Below, piece by piece: positions 44,351 through 54,371 of a stretch of 64,000 nt of DNA. The notes under the pieces were generated by a model, which saw only the letters and a program-made list of their open reading frames with translations, was not told the DNA's origin and did no database searches. The stretch spans positions 1 to 64,000 of the forward strand of contig CAJWQE010000006.1 of NCBI GenBank assembly GCA_913045375.1, read 5' to 3'. Position numbers and translations under genes: made by a program. Within the stretch, counting starts at the first letter, position 1. Each line of letters opens with the position of its first letter. This DNA is from an uncultured Halieaceae bacterium. GTDB taxonomy: Bacteria > Pseudomonadota > Gammaproteobacteria > Pseudomonadales > Halieaceae.

Positions 44351-45423
44351 ACCTCTTGTCGGTGCCTTAACGTAAATCGCAAGCTGTCAGCGAGTTCACG
44401 CAAGCTGGTCTCAGTGGTATTCCAATCCATACAGGCATCTGTGACTGACACGCCGTATTGCAGATCTCTCAAGTCCACGGGGATATCCTGACGCCCTTCG
44501 TGGAGATGGCTCTCTAGCATCAATCCAACAATCGATTTGTTACCCTTTAGTATCTGATTGCTGATATCACGTGTAACCAGTGGCTGAACGTTGTGATCCT
44601 TGCTTGAATTAGCGTGACTACAATCCACCATAATGTTGGAGGGTAGACCCGCTTTTGAGAGTGCAGATTCACATTTCGCAATATTAACGCTGTCGTAGTT
44701 TGGGCCGTTACTGCCGCCACGAAGGACAACGTGCCCATAGGGATTACCGCGGGTCTCAAAGATCGAAACCACACCTTCAGAATTAATTCCAAGGAAGCGA
44801 TGTGGATGTTGCACTGACTTCAGCGCATTAATCGCAACATCGAGACTCCCATCGGTACCATTTTTGAATCCAACCGCTGAAGAAAGGCCACTGGCCATCT
44901 CCCGATGAGTCTGGGACTCGGTTGTTCGAGCGCCAATGGCTGACCAGCAAATTAAGTCTTGCAGGTATTGTGGAGTAATGGGGTCGAGCGCCTCGGTAGC
45001 AGTCGGTAAACCCATCGCAAGAAGATCACGCAGGAGCGTCCTTCCGAGCTTGAGGCCGGTCTCGATGTCAAAGGAGTCATCGAGTGATGGATCGTTGATT
45101 AAGCCTTTCCACCCTGTAGTCGTTCTGGGCTTCTCGAAGTAAACACGCATGATGATATAAAGCGTATCGTCAAGCTCGTCTGACAACGCCTTTAGCTTAG
45201 CGGCGTAGTCGATTGCGGCGTCACGATCGTGAATAGAGCAGGGTCCCACCACAACCATGAGACGGTGGTCCTTGCGATCGAGAATGTTGCTAACAACCTC
45301 GCGAGATTCTCTGACAAAGCTAAAAATCGACTCATCAACAGGTACGGATGAACGAAGTGCCGAAGGTGCCGTTAGGGCCTGCTGCGACGCAACATTGACG
45401 TTGTGAATGCTTGATTGGCTCAT
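44347..45423 (-). CDS. 3-deoxy-7-phosphoheptulonate synthase (class I, AroFGH type)
   Basis: The 358-residue enzyme joins phosphoenolpyruvate and erythrose 4-phosphate, the first step of the shikimate pathway. [55 protein letters not shown] and [14 protein letters not shown] are diagnostic. I choose the ATG at 45423 ([11 protein letters not shown]), preceded by GGAAG, over an in-frame ATG 20 codons upstream. Which aromatic amino acid inhibits it cannot be read safely. Confidence 0.93.
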   Translation of the reverse strand: MSQSSIHNVNVASQQALTAPSALRSSVPVDESIFSFVRESREVVSNILDRKDHRLMVVVGPCSIHDRDAAIDYAAKLKALSDELDDTLYIIMRVYFEKPRTTTGWKGLINDPSLDDSFDIETGLKLGRTLLRDLLAMGLPTATEALDPITPQYLQDLICWSAIGARTTESQTHREMASGLSSAVGFKNGTDGSLDVAINALKSVQHPHRFLGINSEGVVSIFETRGNPYGHVVLRGGSNGPNYDSVNIAKCESALSKAGLPSNIMVDCSHANSSKDHNVQPLVTRDISNQILKGNKSIVGLMLESHLHEGRQDIPVDLRDLQYGVSVTDACMDWNTTETSLRELADSLRFTLRHRQEV

Positions 45424-45541
45424 TACTTCCGTGGGGTCAAAAAAATGAGAGCGGAGCATACCCCGAACGAGTGGCGTAGTCATGATTACGACGGGATGAT
45501 TCGCAATTTAATCGACTCAAGGCTTGCTGTATAACATCCCC

Positions 45542-48187
45542 ATGACTATGACAGCTGTATCGCCCCTGCCGAATATCGCCGCTATTTCAAGCGCAGTCGG
45601 CGACGGCGTCACCGTGATAACAGCGACACAGCGTTTAGCACGCTATTTAGTCAGCGAGTCGGCTCAGTACCGCTCTTCGGTATCTCGTTTTCCTAAGATT
45701 CTCTCTCTAGATGCATGGCTTCGCCAGGAATGGCGGCAGCAAGCAGAGGCGAGCGAGACCCCTAGACGATTGCTGGTTAGCTCAGAGATAGAGGCCCTGT
45801 GGCGAGAGGTAATTTCGCGGTACGAGTCACAAACCAATACGTTTAGTTTGTTGCAGCCTGAGGCTGCTGCAGCATTGGCGGCAAGATGTAGAGCATCGCT
45901 AAAGGATCATCGAGTGCCAGTGGCATCTGAGCTGGTGCGCACATCATTCGCCTCGGAATTGGACACTGCATGTTTTCTCAAGTGGCTTGATCGAGTGGAT
46001 ATTCGCTTAAAGCATGAAGGCTGGGTGATGCCTGAAGACCTTCCTGAGTTGATAGCCAATGAGGAAAAGGAGCGCGACTCCGAGGTATGGTTTCTCTCGG
46101 AAGAGACGCCCGTACCCTCGGTAGAGACTGCTCTGTCTAGCAGGTTTAAGGTAACTCGTTGGTTTCACTCTGAACCCGTTGAGAGCGGTATCTCAACGGA
46201 GGGATACCCGACTCGCGAGGCAGAGATAGCAGCGGCAGCGAAATGGGGCTTTCATCAGCATGAGAACGGTCGGGTGAGCGCCATAGTTCTCGCTGAATAT
46301 CAGCGCGACAGACCGTTATTAGAGCATGAGTTACGTGATTTGTTTGGTAGCTCGGATCAGGTGTTCACCGATCTTCCGGTTAACTTTAGTCGCGGCATAG
46401 AACTGGCCAAAGTGCCCATGTTTCGTGACGTGCTCTGGCTACTAGGCCTTATTGTTGAAGATCTAGGGCGCGCTGAATTAACTGCGCTACTCCGTTCACC
46501 GTTTTTTGGTTGGCTAGACACTGATCGCAATGACAAAGCTACGGTTATTGCTCATCTTTTCAACTCAAAGCGGGCCGTATTTGAACTGCGGCATGTACTG
46601 GAAGCCCTAGGCAAGGTGGTGCCAAAAAGCCCTCTGGAGACGGCCTTGTCCGCAGCTCGCGTTGATAGGTTGTCATCATTGCGCTTGACTGCCTGCGAAT
46701 GGAGAGACCGTCTATCTTCTCTGTTACAGACAGCAGGCTGGCCATCCGCCTCTGGATTGGACTCCGTGGAATATCAGCAGCTGGAGTTGGTTGATGGGCT
46801 ATTTGATGAGATCGAGGCCAATTCACTCGATAATGAGCCGTACCCGCTAACCCTTTTCGTCTCACGACTGCGTTCAGTGCTATCCGAGAAGCTTTTTCAA
46901 CCGCAGACGGACGTGGGGAACCTACAGGTGATGAGTCTGGCCGACACTTCGGGCTTGTCATTCGAGGCTATCCGGATAGTTGGAGCGACCTCCGAATCCT
47001 TGCCGTCCAAGCCCAGTTTGTTGAGTTTTATTCCCTGGGAGATCTGTCGGTCTTATCAGATCAGCAAGATTGATGAGGAGGCTCACGATAGGGTTACGGC
47101 GAGACTGATTGGACAACTGAGTTCGGTAGGCGAGGTGTCCTGTACATATCACCGAGTCTCAGATGGCACGGCAAAACTAGCCAGCCGGTTTTGCGACCTG
47201 AGTCGTGATGAGGCACCCAGTGAGGCTTGTGGTGACATAGGTATCGTTGTGCCTCTTGAATCGATCGATGATTCCGTAGGTTTGGCCACGAATCTTCCCC
47301 ATCACCAAGCAGGCGGGGTATCGCTTCTAGAGCAACAAGCGTCTTGCCCGTTAAAAGCACACCTGAATCACAAACTGGGTATCAGGCCTTTGGAGGATGA
47401 AGCAGAAGGACTTACGCCCGGTGAGCGAGGTGGCGTACTTCATGAGGCTCTCAAGCACTTGTTTAGCTCGTTGAAGAACAGTGATCAGATCAACGCATTA
47501 ACGGCAGTAGATCGTGAGGTACTTATCGAGGCGGCGGCCGATGAGGCGGTCAGGGGTTTGAAAGCACCGGTCAGAGAGAGAGTAGGGCTGTCTACACTGG
47601 ACTTGGAGCGTCAGAGACTGATTGGCATTTTGGCGGCTTGGCTCGAGCTTGAGGGCAGCAGAGACATAGGTTTTAGCGTGGAGTTAAGTGAGGAACCCCT
47701 TGAATGGGAGTGTGAAGGACTCAATCTATCCCTGAAAGTCGACCGAGTGGACCGCCTGAGTACCGGACAGCGGATTGTCATCGACTACAAATCGAGCGCC
47801 GGACAGTCGATGACAGATTGGTCGCAAAGCCCACTCAAGTCGCCTCAACTTCCATGTTACAGCCAGCTCATCGCCGACGTGGAAACAATCGCCATTGGTC
47901 AGGTATCAGTGAACGAACCAGGCTATTTGACGCTGGGCGCCGATATTGGGCTTGATGCTGCCGATAAAAAGAACAAGAAAGCCATGGATCGCGCTGGTGT
48001 AAGCGAGTTAGCTGGCTTGAAAGATCAGTGGCTGGCCGATCTAAGGTCTTTGGTAAGGGCTTTTGTTGATGGCAGCGGCACACCGACCCCATCACCCAAT
48101 GCGTGCCGCTATTGTCACTACGCTGCAATTTGCCGAGCTCATGTAGTGTCCGATTGGGATGCTGAAGAGGAGTTGTGGGGTGAGTGA
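45542..48187 (+). CDS. AddB-like PD-(D/E)XK nuclease subunit, DNA repair
   Basis: The 881-residue protein resembles the 'probable DNA repair protein' family of AddB-like nucleases. The N-terminal TATQRLARYLV and SLDAWLRQEW region is a helicase-like domain without a clear Walker A. The C-terminal nuclease is visible in GGVLHEALK, LKVDRVDRLSTG and RIVIDYKSSAGQ. Cys602 plus CRYCHYAAIC (855-864) give the four Cys expected of the Fe-S-stapled AddB nuclease. Its end overlaps the helicase gene by eight bases. The pair probably replaces RecBCD in double-strand-break processing. The start lacks a clear ribosome site; an ATG two codons later is possible. Confidence 0.85.
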   Translation: MTMTAVSPLPNIAAISSAVGDGVTVITATQRLARYLVSESAQYRSSVSRFPKILSLDAWLRQEWRQQAEASETPRRLLVSSEIEALWREVISRYESQTNTFSLLQPEAAAALAARCRASLKDHRVPVASELVRTSFASELDTACFLKWLDRVDIRLKHEGWVMPEDLPELIANEEKERDSEVWFLSEETPVPSVETALSSRFKVTRWFHSEPVESGISTEGYPTREAEIAAAAKWGFHQHENGRVSAIVLAEYQRDRPLLEHELRDLFGSSDQVFTDLPVNFSRGIELAKVPMFRDVLWLLGLIVEDLGRAELTALLRSPFFGWLDTDRNDKATVIAHLFNSKRAVFELRHVLEALGKVVPKSPLETALSAARVDRLSSLRLTACEWRDRLSSLLQTAGWPSASGLDSVEYQQLELVDGLFDEIEANSLDNEPYPLTLFVSRLRSVLSEKLFQPQTDVGNLQVMSLADTSGLSFEAIRIVGATSESLPSKPSLLSFIPWEICRSYQISKIDEEAHDRVTARLIGQLSSVGEVSCTYHRVSDGTAKLASRFCDLSRDEAPSEACGDIGIVVPLESIDDSVGLATNLPHHQAGGVSLLEQQASCPLKAHLNHKLGIRPLEDEAEGLTPGERGGVLHEALKHLFSSLKNSDQINALTAVDREVLIEAAADEAVRGLKAPVRERVGLSTLDLERQRLIGILAAWLELEGSRDIGFSVELSEEPLEWECEGLNLSLKVDRVDRLSTGQRIVIDYKSSAGQSMTDWSQSPLKSPQLPCYSQLIADVETIAIGQVSVNEPGYLTLGADIGLDAADKKNKKAMDRAGVSELAGLKDQWLADLRSLVRAFVDGSGTPTPSPNACRYCHYAAICRAHVVSDWDAEEELWGE

Positions 48188-51100
48188 CGCCGCCGTCCGT
48201 CATGAGGTCCTGGATACCACGAAAAGCTTTTGTGTCACGGCGCCGGCGGGTTCAGGAAAGACAAGCCTACTAACGCAGCGGGTTCTCGCGTTGCTTGTCA
48301 CGGTGGAACGTCCAGAGCAGGTATTAGCGATTACATTTACCCGTAAGGCAGCGGCAGAGATGCGCGAGCGCGTCATGGAGGCACTGGACGCAGCTAAGCA
48401 GGGTATTCAGGCAGAGAATGAACATGAGGCACGAACTCAGTCACTAGCAGATGCGGTCCTGGCACATTCGAGGGCCCTGAATTGGAGCTTCACTGCAGAG
48501 AGCTTGAACATCCGCACGATTGATGGCCTCGCGGCGCAATTAAACCGCGTCATGCCCGTATTGAGTGGGCTTGGCGGTGGTATCACCGTGACAGATGATG
48601 TACTGCCGCTCTACCAGAAAGCGACGTCGGAGTTATATGAGCTGGTTGGCGAGGAATCGAGTCGAGGCGAGGCGTTGCGTCAATTACTGCTGAGTATGGA
48701 TAACAATTGGCAGCGCTGCTCTGAATTACTCATTGAGTTGTTGGGTCGTCGAGCCGACTGGTTACCAGAGTTGGGTCAGCATACCGATCCTGAGGGAGCT
48801 AGCCAGCGACTTACAGTAACCGTTCAGGCCGTTATCTCTGAGCGCCTGTCAGTCCTCACAGAGACGATCGACGCTCACTGGCTGTCAGAACTTGAGCAAC
48901 AGGCAAACGCCGCTGTGGGCCGTTTGAAGGCTTACGTAGAGAGTGGACTGGTGGAGCCCCAAAAAGTTGATATCCCGGCGGCTCCAATTCAACTCAGCAG
49001 CGAGCCAGGAGAGCTAAGTAGTTGGCAATGGGTAGTACGTTGGATTCTCACGGGCGACGAAAAGCCCAGAAAACGTCTCGATAAGAATAACGGCTTTCAG
49101 GCCAAGGTTGATCAAACAGTAAAAGACGAGGTGCTTGGGCTCATTTCGGAGCTCGAGGAGCGAAAAGTCTGGTTGGATTTGCTGATAGAAATCGCCTATT
49201 TGCCAAGCACTACGAGCGATGATCAAGAGTGGCAAGGGGTGCTTCACTTATCCCGTGTGTTACCGACCCTTGCAGCTCAATTACTGACGGTTTTTCGATC
49301 GAGAGGTGTGGTTGACCACACCCACATTGCCATGTCAGCTGAAGCGGCGCTTGGAACCGATGAAGAGCCCACTGACCTTGCGCTTCGACTCGACTATCAA
49401 CTAGCGCACATTCTGGTGGATGAGTTTCAGGATACCTCTCAAGGTCAATACCGCTTGCTTGAAAAACTTTGCCGGGGCTGGTCAGAGCACAACCACATGA
49501 ATCCTAGACATCCGCGCACGTTATTTATCGTGGGTGATGCAATGCAGAGTATTTACGGGTTCCGCTATGCAGACGTCGGGCTCTTTCTTAAAGCACGGGA
49601 GGAGGGTATCGCGGGAGTTCTGCTTAACGACAGATCACTGTCGCGCAACTTTCGCTCTCAAGCAGGCGTAATCGACTGGGTAAACCGACAGTTTTCTTCG
49701 ATTGTCCCCAAGTATGGGGATCGCCGACTCGGCATTGTACCCATGACCATAGCCGAAGCCACGCGATCTGCAGGTCTCGAGCAGGCGGTTGAAATTCATA
49801 ACTTTCCGGATGATCGAGTGCGGGAGACAAACTTTGTATTTTCGAAAATTTGCGAGCTACTAAGTCAATCGAGTGACAGCACTATTGGCGTACTAGCAAG
49901 AACCCGTTCCTCGTTGGAGCCCATATCCCGGATGTTGCGCGATAACGGGATAGACATCGTCGGCTCGGATCTCACCTCGTTCTCCCGCAGAGCAGCGGTC
50001 ATGGACCTTGTGTCGTTAACCCGCTATTTGGCCAATCCAGCAGATACCGTCGCGTTGATCGCTATATTGCGCAGTCCAATGGTGGGCTTAACGCTAAAAG
50101 ACCTAGGCTTATTGACCCCCATACTGACGCGATACTCGCTGGCTGCTGCGGTTGAGAAAGTAGCAGACGGCAGCTTTGAGTTATCCACGGATGGTCAGAA
50201 GCGTAGCGTCTTTGCCCTAAAGGCTCTCCTGTGGGCAGAGGGCAAGCGTGATCGTCTAAACCTGGTTAACTGGGTCGAGGAAACCTGGAAACGCCTCGGT
50301 GGAGATCTCATCTTGCCAATAGAAGAGGAGCCGGACACTCGCTCCTTCTTCCATCAATTAAGAGATCAAGAAACAGAGGGGGCGGGTTTAGACGCCGATC
50401 GGTTAGTTACCTGGCTAGAAACAAAACACGCGACCATTGAGTCGACAACAGCGCGTGTTGAGTTGATGACCCTGCACCGGAGCAAAGGCCTCGAATTCGA
50501 TCATGTCTTCATTGTGGGCGCAGGGAAATCCGGTCGATCCAGTCAAAAACCCCTGTTGCGGTGGAATCGAGATGAGCAAAACGGGCTTTTGATCGCCGCA
50601 CGGCCTGCATCCGACGTAGAAGGCACGCTTTACGACTACCTCGGGTTTGTTAACAAGCGTAAGGAAGCTCAAGAGCTCATTCGCCTCTACTATGTCGGGA
50701 TTACCCGCGCACGCGAGAGTTGCAGTGTGACTGCTACGATGTCGTCCGAGTCTCAGTGGCCACCCAGAAATACCGGCAGCTTTTGGTCTAATTTCTGCTC
50801 CGCAGCCCCTCAGGTTCAATTTCACCCACCGGTCGAAAGTCAAAGTGAGGTCGCGGTAGAGCAGGGGCATAGCCAACTGCTGCGGGTGGTTGAACCGCCG
50901 GATAGGCTCTTGAGCGAAACTGTCGAGGCATCGCCTGCGTCTGCATTGACGTCGGGAAATCTGCAGAGTAGGCGCTACGGAACAGCGCTGCACCGTGGTC
51001 TAGAGTTATTGGCGCTACAAGATCCACTGCCAACTAAATGTCCTGACTCTATATTACGAGCCATGAGATTTCAGTTGACTGAGCTTTCAAGTCCCAGTGC

Positions 51101-51506
51101 CGATATCGCGGAGGAACTGGACTCACTGATTATCGATGTGAACCGTGTGCTTGGTGACGAGGTGGGCCGCTGGGTGCTAGCTGGCCGTCACCACGACGCA
51201 CACTCAGAGCTCTCCCTTTTCGTGGCAGAGACACAAAAGCAACTGGTGGTTGATCGTACGTTCATCGATGCCCAAACGGGAATTCGCTGGATCATCGATT
51301 ATAAGACCAGTCGCCCAGCACAAGAGGACTCACTGACTGACTTCTTGAGCGAAGAGGCGGCTCGATATCGGGATCAACTACTGGGATATCGATCTGCGAT
51401 GCAACTCTATGATCAGTATCATCAGCCGGATGTGGTGGATACCCGCGTAGCACTATATTTCTCGGCGTTGGCAGAGCTATACGAACTACCAATTCATGAG
51501 GGGTGA
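48180..51506 (+). CDS. AddA-like UvrD/Rep helicase-nuclease
   Basis: The 1108-residue protein is a superfamily 1A helicase with a C-terminal nuclease. Motifs are Walker A APAGSGKTS near 21-29, FTRKAAAEMRERV, HILVDEFQDTSQ, FIVGDAMQSIYGFRYADV, LMTLHRSKGLEFDHVFIVG and YYVGITRARE. A PD-(D/E)XK nuclease lies at the end (GTALHRGLELLA, then WIIDYKTSRP with the acid near 1040). The start is GTG with GAGGAG eight bases upstream. An in-frame start 21 bases earlier is less likely. It overlaps the preceding nuclease gene, consistent with an AddAB-type heterodimer acting on broken DNA ends. Confidence 0.9.
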   Translation: MSDAAVRHEVLDTTKSFCVTAPAGSGKTSLLTQRVLALLVTVERPEQVLAITFTRKAAAEMRERVMEALDAAKQGIQAENEHEARTQSLADAVLAHSRALNWSFTAESLNIRTIDGLAAQLNRVMPVLSGLGGGITVTDDVLPLYQKATSELYELVGEESSRGEALRQLLLSMDNNWQRCSELLIELLGRRADWLPELGQHTDPEGASQRLTVTVQAVISERLSVLTETIDAHWLSELEQQANAAVGRLKAYVESGLVEPQKVDIPAAPIQLSSEPGELSSWQWVVRWILTGDEKPRKRLDKNNGFQAKVDQTVKDEVLGLISELEERKVWLDLLIEIAYLPSTTSDDQEWQGVLHLSRVLPTLAAQLLTVFRSRGVVDHTHIAMSAEAALGTDEEPTDLALRLDYQLAHILVDEFQDTSQGQYRLLEKLCRGWSEHNHMNPRHPRTLFIVGDAMQSIYGFRYADVGLFLKAREEGIAGVLLNDRSLSRNFRSQAGVIDWVNRQFSSIVPKYGDRRLGIVPMTIAEATRSAGLEQAVEIHNFPDDRVRETNFVFSKICELLSQSSDSTIGVLARTRSSLEPISRMLRDNGIDIVGSDLTSFSRRAAVMDLVSLTRYLANPADTVALIAILRSPMVGLTLKDLGLLTPILTRYSLAAAVEKVADGSFELSTDGQKRSVFALKALLWAEGKRDRLNLVNWVEETWKRLGGDLILPIEEEPDTRSFFHQLRDQETEGAGLDADRLVTWLETKHATIESTTARVELMTLHRSKGLEFDHVFIVGAGKSGRSSQKPLLRWNRDEQNGLLIAARPASDVEGTLYDYLGFVNKRKEAQELIRLYYVGITRARESCSVTATMSSESQWPPRNTGSFWSNFCSAAPQVQFHPPVESQSEVAVEQGHSQLLRVVEPPDRLLSETVEASPASALTSGNLQSRRYGTALHRGLELLALQDPLPTKCPDSILRAMRFQLTELSSPSADIAEELDSLIIDVNRVLGDEVGRWVLAGRHHDAHSELSLFVAETQKQLVVDRTFIDAQTGIRWIIDYKTSRPAQEDSLTDFLSEEAARYRDQLLGYRSAMQLYDQYHQPDVVDTRVALYFSALAELYELPIHEG

Positions 51507-51578
51507 CGACCTAAACCTTAGCATCAATGATCCCAGCGTGATCAATACACTCCACGCAGGTAATGCGATTCAGAGTGG

Positions 51579-52340
51579 TTAACCCTCGTCTTTCCAGCCT
51601 CTCACTGCCCCGAAAACATCAGCAGGTGAATCGCCGGTATGACGTCCTTCCTGTTTGAGCTGCGCGATGATGGCGGGGGAGTGCCACCGGAGGAAGGGAT
51701 TGATGAGCAGCTCTTGCCCGATGGTCGAAGGCACTGTGGGTAAATCGTTATCACGCTGCTTCTGGCAGCTGTCAATGTGAGCCGATAAATCGGCATTCGT
51801 AGGTTCAACTTTGCGCGCAAAACTGAGATTAGCCATAGTGTACTCGTGCGTGCAGTAGACCTTGGTCTCGCTTGGTAGATGGCTCAATTTCGCCAGGGAT
51901 TGCTGCATCATGGGAAAAGTGCCTTCAAATACCCGACCGCAGCCGCCTACGAACAAGGTATCACCGCAAAACAGCGTCCCATCCTCTGCGTTGTAGTAGG
52001 CAATGTGATCTAGGGTGTGCCCCGGTACTTCCATAATCTCGAATCCATACCCAAGAACCGTGACTCGAGCCCCTTCGGTCATTGTCTCGTCGATGTCCGC
52101 AATCTTGGGGTTGTCGGGACCAATAACTCGGCATCCAGTTGCTTTCTTCAGTGCGCTAACACCGCCTGTGTGATCAAAGTGATGATGGGTGATGATGATG
52201 GTATCGAGTGCCAGGCCTTGCTCCTCTAGCGTCTTGAGTACCGGAGTGGGATCGCCTGGATCAACGACCGCGGCTCGGCCTTCATGAGCGATCATCCAGA
52301 TGTAGTTGTCGGAAAATGCAGGGATGGGGGTGATATTCAT
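51579..52340 (-). CDS. gloB: Hydroxyacylglutathione hydrolase (glyoxalase II)
   Basis: The 253-residue metallo-beta-lactamase-fold enzyme hydrolyses S-lactoylglutathione to lactate in methylglyoxal detoxification. The metal motif THHHFDHTGG (His52, His54, Asp56, His57), PGHTLDHIAYY, LFCGDTLFVGGCGRVFEGT and YCTHEYTMANLSFA are typical. It is divergent from the yafS-like gene, as in many gammaproteobacteria. Confidence 0.95.
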   Translation of the reverse strand: MNITPIPAFSDNYIWMIAHEGRAAVVDPGDPTPVLKTLEEQGLALDTIIITHHHFDHTGGVSALKKATGCRVIGPDNPKIADIDETMTEGARVTVLGYGFEIMEVPGHTLDHIAYYNAEDGTLFCGDTLFVGGCGRVFEGTFPMMQQSLAKLSHLPSETKVYCTHEYTMANLSFARKVEPTNADLSAHIDSCQKQRDNDLPTVPSTIGQELLINPFLRWHSPAIIAQLKQEGRHTGDSPADVFGAVRGWKDEG

Positions 52341-52398
52341 AGGATTTCTCGTTACCTAGGCTATTTGCAGTCAACTCGGGAAACGATACCCTTGGTAT

Positions 52399-53211
52399 AT
52401 GGGAAATCAAGCCGCTAAAAAGCACCACATTACGACACGAGACCATTTGCACGAGTGGTATACGTCTGCGCCTGTGGGCCGCCGGTTGCGACAGCAGGTA
52501 GTCGATGAGCTAGATAGCCAGCTTGAGCGCTTATTTGGCTATCACACGCTATTTCTGGGCGTGCCACCCGATCTTTCAATCAAAGATGTCGCGCATTCAC
52601 AAAACAAACTGGTGGCCTCTACTGATGGCGCTGTGGTTGAAGGTGCGCAAAGCGTTGTTTGTACCGATGAGTGGCTCCCTTTTGGCACTGAAACGATTGA
52701 TACAGTCGTTGTGTTTCATAGCCTTGAGGTCGCAGGCGAGCCCCACCAGGTGCTGAGGGAAATACACCGCGTGCTTGTTCCCAACGGCAATGTGATCATT
52801 GTCGGCTTCAATCCGGAGAGCTTTTTTGGGTTGGGTTGGTTAATGGCTCGGTTCATTTCGCCTCGAAAATGGCGTGACCTCCAACTGGAACGCATACCCA
52901 AGTTAATGGACTGGCTGTCACTATTGAATTTTCAGGTCGATAAACCAAAGCATAAACTCGTGTTAAGGCCTATTGGCAAAGGTGCGCTATTCCGTTGGAT
53001 GGCGCGGCTAGACGATTGGCTGATTGACCACCGCGTGCCCATGGGTGGCGCATTCGTTGTGCATGCGAAGAAGCAAGTAGGTGCGGGCATTAAAGGACTT
53101 CAGCGCCGGCGCGGGCGACCTCGCCTTGTGCCTATTCCCGTGTCGAGACCGGCTGTCGGCGCCGAGACGCATCAGCGCTCTGGAAATAACCCTCTGAATG
53201 AAAACAGTTGA
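52399..53211 (+). CDS. YafS-like class I SAM methyltransferase
   Basis: The 270-residue protein lies between gloB and rnhA, the conserved position of yafS. The methyltransferase fold shows in [41 protein letters not shown]. The usual glycine-rich SAM motif I is degenerate (TLFLGVPPD), so SAM binding is uncertain. The last 50 residues are basic and Pro-rich ([12 protein letters not shown]). The substrate is unknown. Its end overlaps rnhA by 14 bases. Confidence 0.85.
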   Translation: MGNQAAKKHHITTRDHLHEWYTSAPVGRRLRQQVVDELDSQLERLFGYHTLFLGVPPDLSIKDVAHSQNKLVASTDGAVVEGAQSVVCTDEWLPFGTETIDTVVVFHSLEVAGEPHQVLREIHRVLVPNGNVIIVGFNPESFFGLGWLMARFISPRKWRDLQLERIPKLMDWLSLLNFQVDKPKHKLVLRPIGKGALFRWMARLDDWLIDHRVPMGGAFVVHAKKQVGAGIKGLQRRRGRPRLVPIPVSRPAVGAETHQRSGNNPLNENS

Positions 53212-53638
53212 GGTTTTCACTGACGGGGGATGCCGAGGCAACCCGGGGCCTGGCGGATGGGGGGCGGTGCTTCGGTTTGGTGGCCACGAACGGGAGCTTC
53301 GCGGCTCAGAGGAGAAAACGACCAACAACCGAATGGAGTTGCTCGCCGCGATCAGCGCTCTTGAGGCAATGACTGAACCGTGTGCAGTTATCCTCACGAC
53401 AGACTCGACCTATGTCAAAGACGGTATTACCCGCTGGATTCGCAACTGGAAAGCCAATGGCTGGAAGACAGCCGCCAAAAAGCCGGTTAAAAATAAAGAT
53501 TTGTGGGAAAGACTGGATACTGAGTGTCTGCGGCATCAGGTTGATTGGCGGTGGGTAAAAGGACACGCTGGGCACCCTGAAAATGAGCGCGCTGATGGGT
53601 TGGCGAACTTAGCGATGGACGAATTAGGAGCGAGTTAG
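53198..53638 (+). CDS. rnhA: Ribonuclease HI
   Basis: The 146-residue enzyme cuts RNA in RNA-DNA hybrids. Catalytic residues Asp9 ([14 protein letters not shown]), Glu47 (NNRMELLA), Asp69 (TTDSTYV), His123 (VKGHAGH) and Asp133 ([10 protein letters not shown]) are all present. The basic handle ([24 protein letters not shown]) is intact. It is followed one base later by dnaQ. Confidence 0.97.
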   Translation: MKTVEVFTDGGCRGNPGPGGWGAVLRFGGHERELRGSEEKTTNNRMELLAAISALEAMTEPCAVILTTDSTYVKDGITRWIRNWKANGWKTAAKKPVKNKDLWERLDTECLRHQVDWRWVKGHAGHPENERADGLANLAMDELGAS

Positions 53639-53639
53639 C

Positions 53640-54353
53640 ATGCGTCAGGTAGTGCTTGACACGGAAACAACGGGACTTGAAGTAAGCCAAGGTCATAGGA
53701 TCATTGAAATTGGCTGTGTTGAGATCGTTGATCGGAAGCTTACCGGTCGCCATTACCACCAGTACATCAAGCCCGAGCGCGCCATTGATCAAGGCGCACT
53801 GGAAGTGCACGGCATTACTGAAGAATTCTTGGCCGATAAGCCCGTCTTTTCGCGCGTTGCGCATGAATTTATGGACTTCATTCGGGGCGCCGAGCTAATC
53901 ATTCACAACGCGCCATTCGATGTCGGCTTTATCGATGCTGAACTCAAGCTAATGGATGCGGACGCTCGACTTGTTGCGTCTGAATGCAAGATCACTGACA
54001 GCCTGCAGTTGGCCAGGGCAAAACATCCGGGACAGCGAAATAATCTGGATGCGCTGTGCCAACGTTACGCCGTCGATAACAGCAACCGAACTTTGCATGG
54101 CGCGTTGCTCGATGCAGAGATTCTGGCTGATGTTTACCTGCTGATGACAGGTGGGCAGACCACCCTTGGTCTATCCGCAGATGACGATGTGATTGGGTCT
54201 TCCGCAGGCAGTGCAGGTACGATTCGGCGGCTGCCAGCCGACAGGCCCAAGTTGAGGGTCATTTCTGCGACAGATGACGAGGCGCAAGCCCACGAGGCTC
54301 GTCTAGATAAGTTATCGGAGATTGCTGAAAACGGGGCAGTGTGGCGTCGTTGA
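53640..54353 (+). CDS. dnaQ: DNA polymerase III epsilon subunit (proofreading exonuclease)
   Basis: The 237-residue 3'-5' exonuclease corrects replication errors. Exo I is VLDTETTGLE (Asp7, Glu9), Exo II is IHNAPFDVGFID and Exo III is LHGALLDAEILADVY. The C-terminal tail that binds the polymerase alpha subunit is present but poorly conserved. In many relatives rnhA and dnaQ are divergent with overlapping promoters; here they are co-directional and nearly touching. The stop codon lies inside a perfect hairpin. Confidence 0.95.
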   Translation: MRQVVLDTETTGLEVSQGHRIIEIGCVEIVDRKLTGRHYHQYIKPERAIDQGALEVHGITEEFLADKPVFSRVAHEFMDFIRGAELIIHNAPFDVGFIDAELKLMDADARLVASECKITDSLQLARAKHPGQRNNLDALCQRYAVDNSNRTLHGALLDAEILADVYLLMTGGQTTLGLSADDDVIGSSAGSAGTIRRLPADRPKLRVISATDDEAQAHEARLDKLSEIAENGAVWRR

Positions 54354-54361
54354 CGCCACAC
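54339..54361. terminator. Perfect ten-pair hairpin over the dnaQ stop codon
   Basis: GTGTGGCGTC and GACGCCACAC flank a GTT loop, and the TGA stop spans the loop and right arm. No immediate T-run follows. It lies between the convergent ends of dnaQ and nhaB and may serve both as an RNA 3' end structure. Confidence 0.45.
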
Positions 54362-54371
54362 CACCGGCTTT

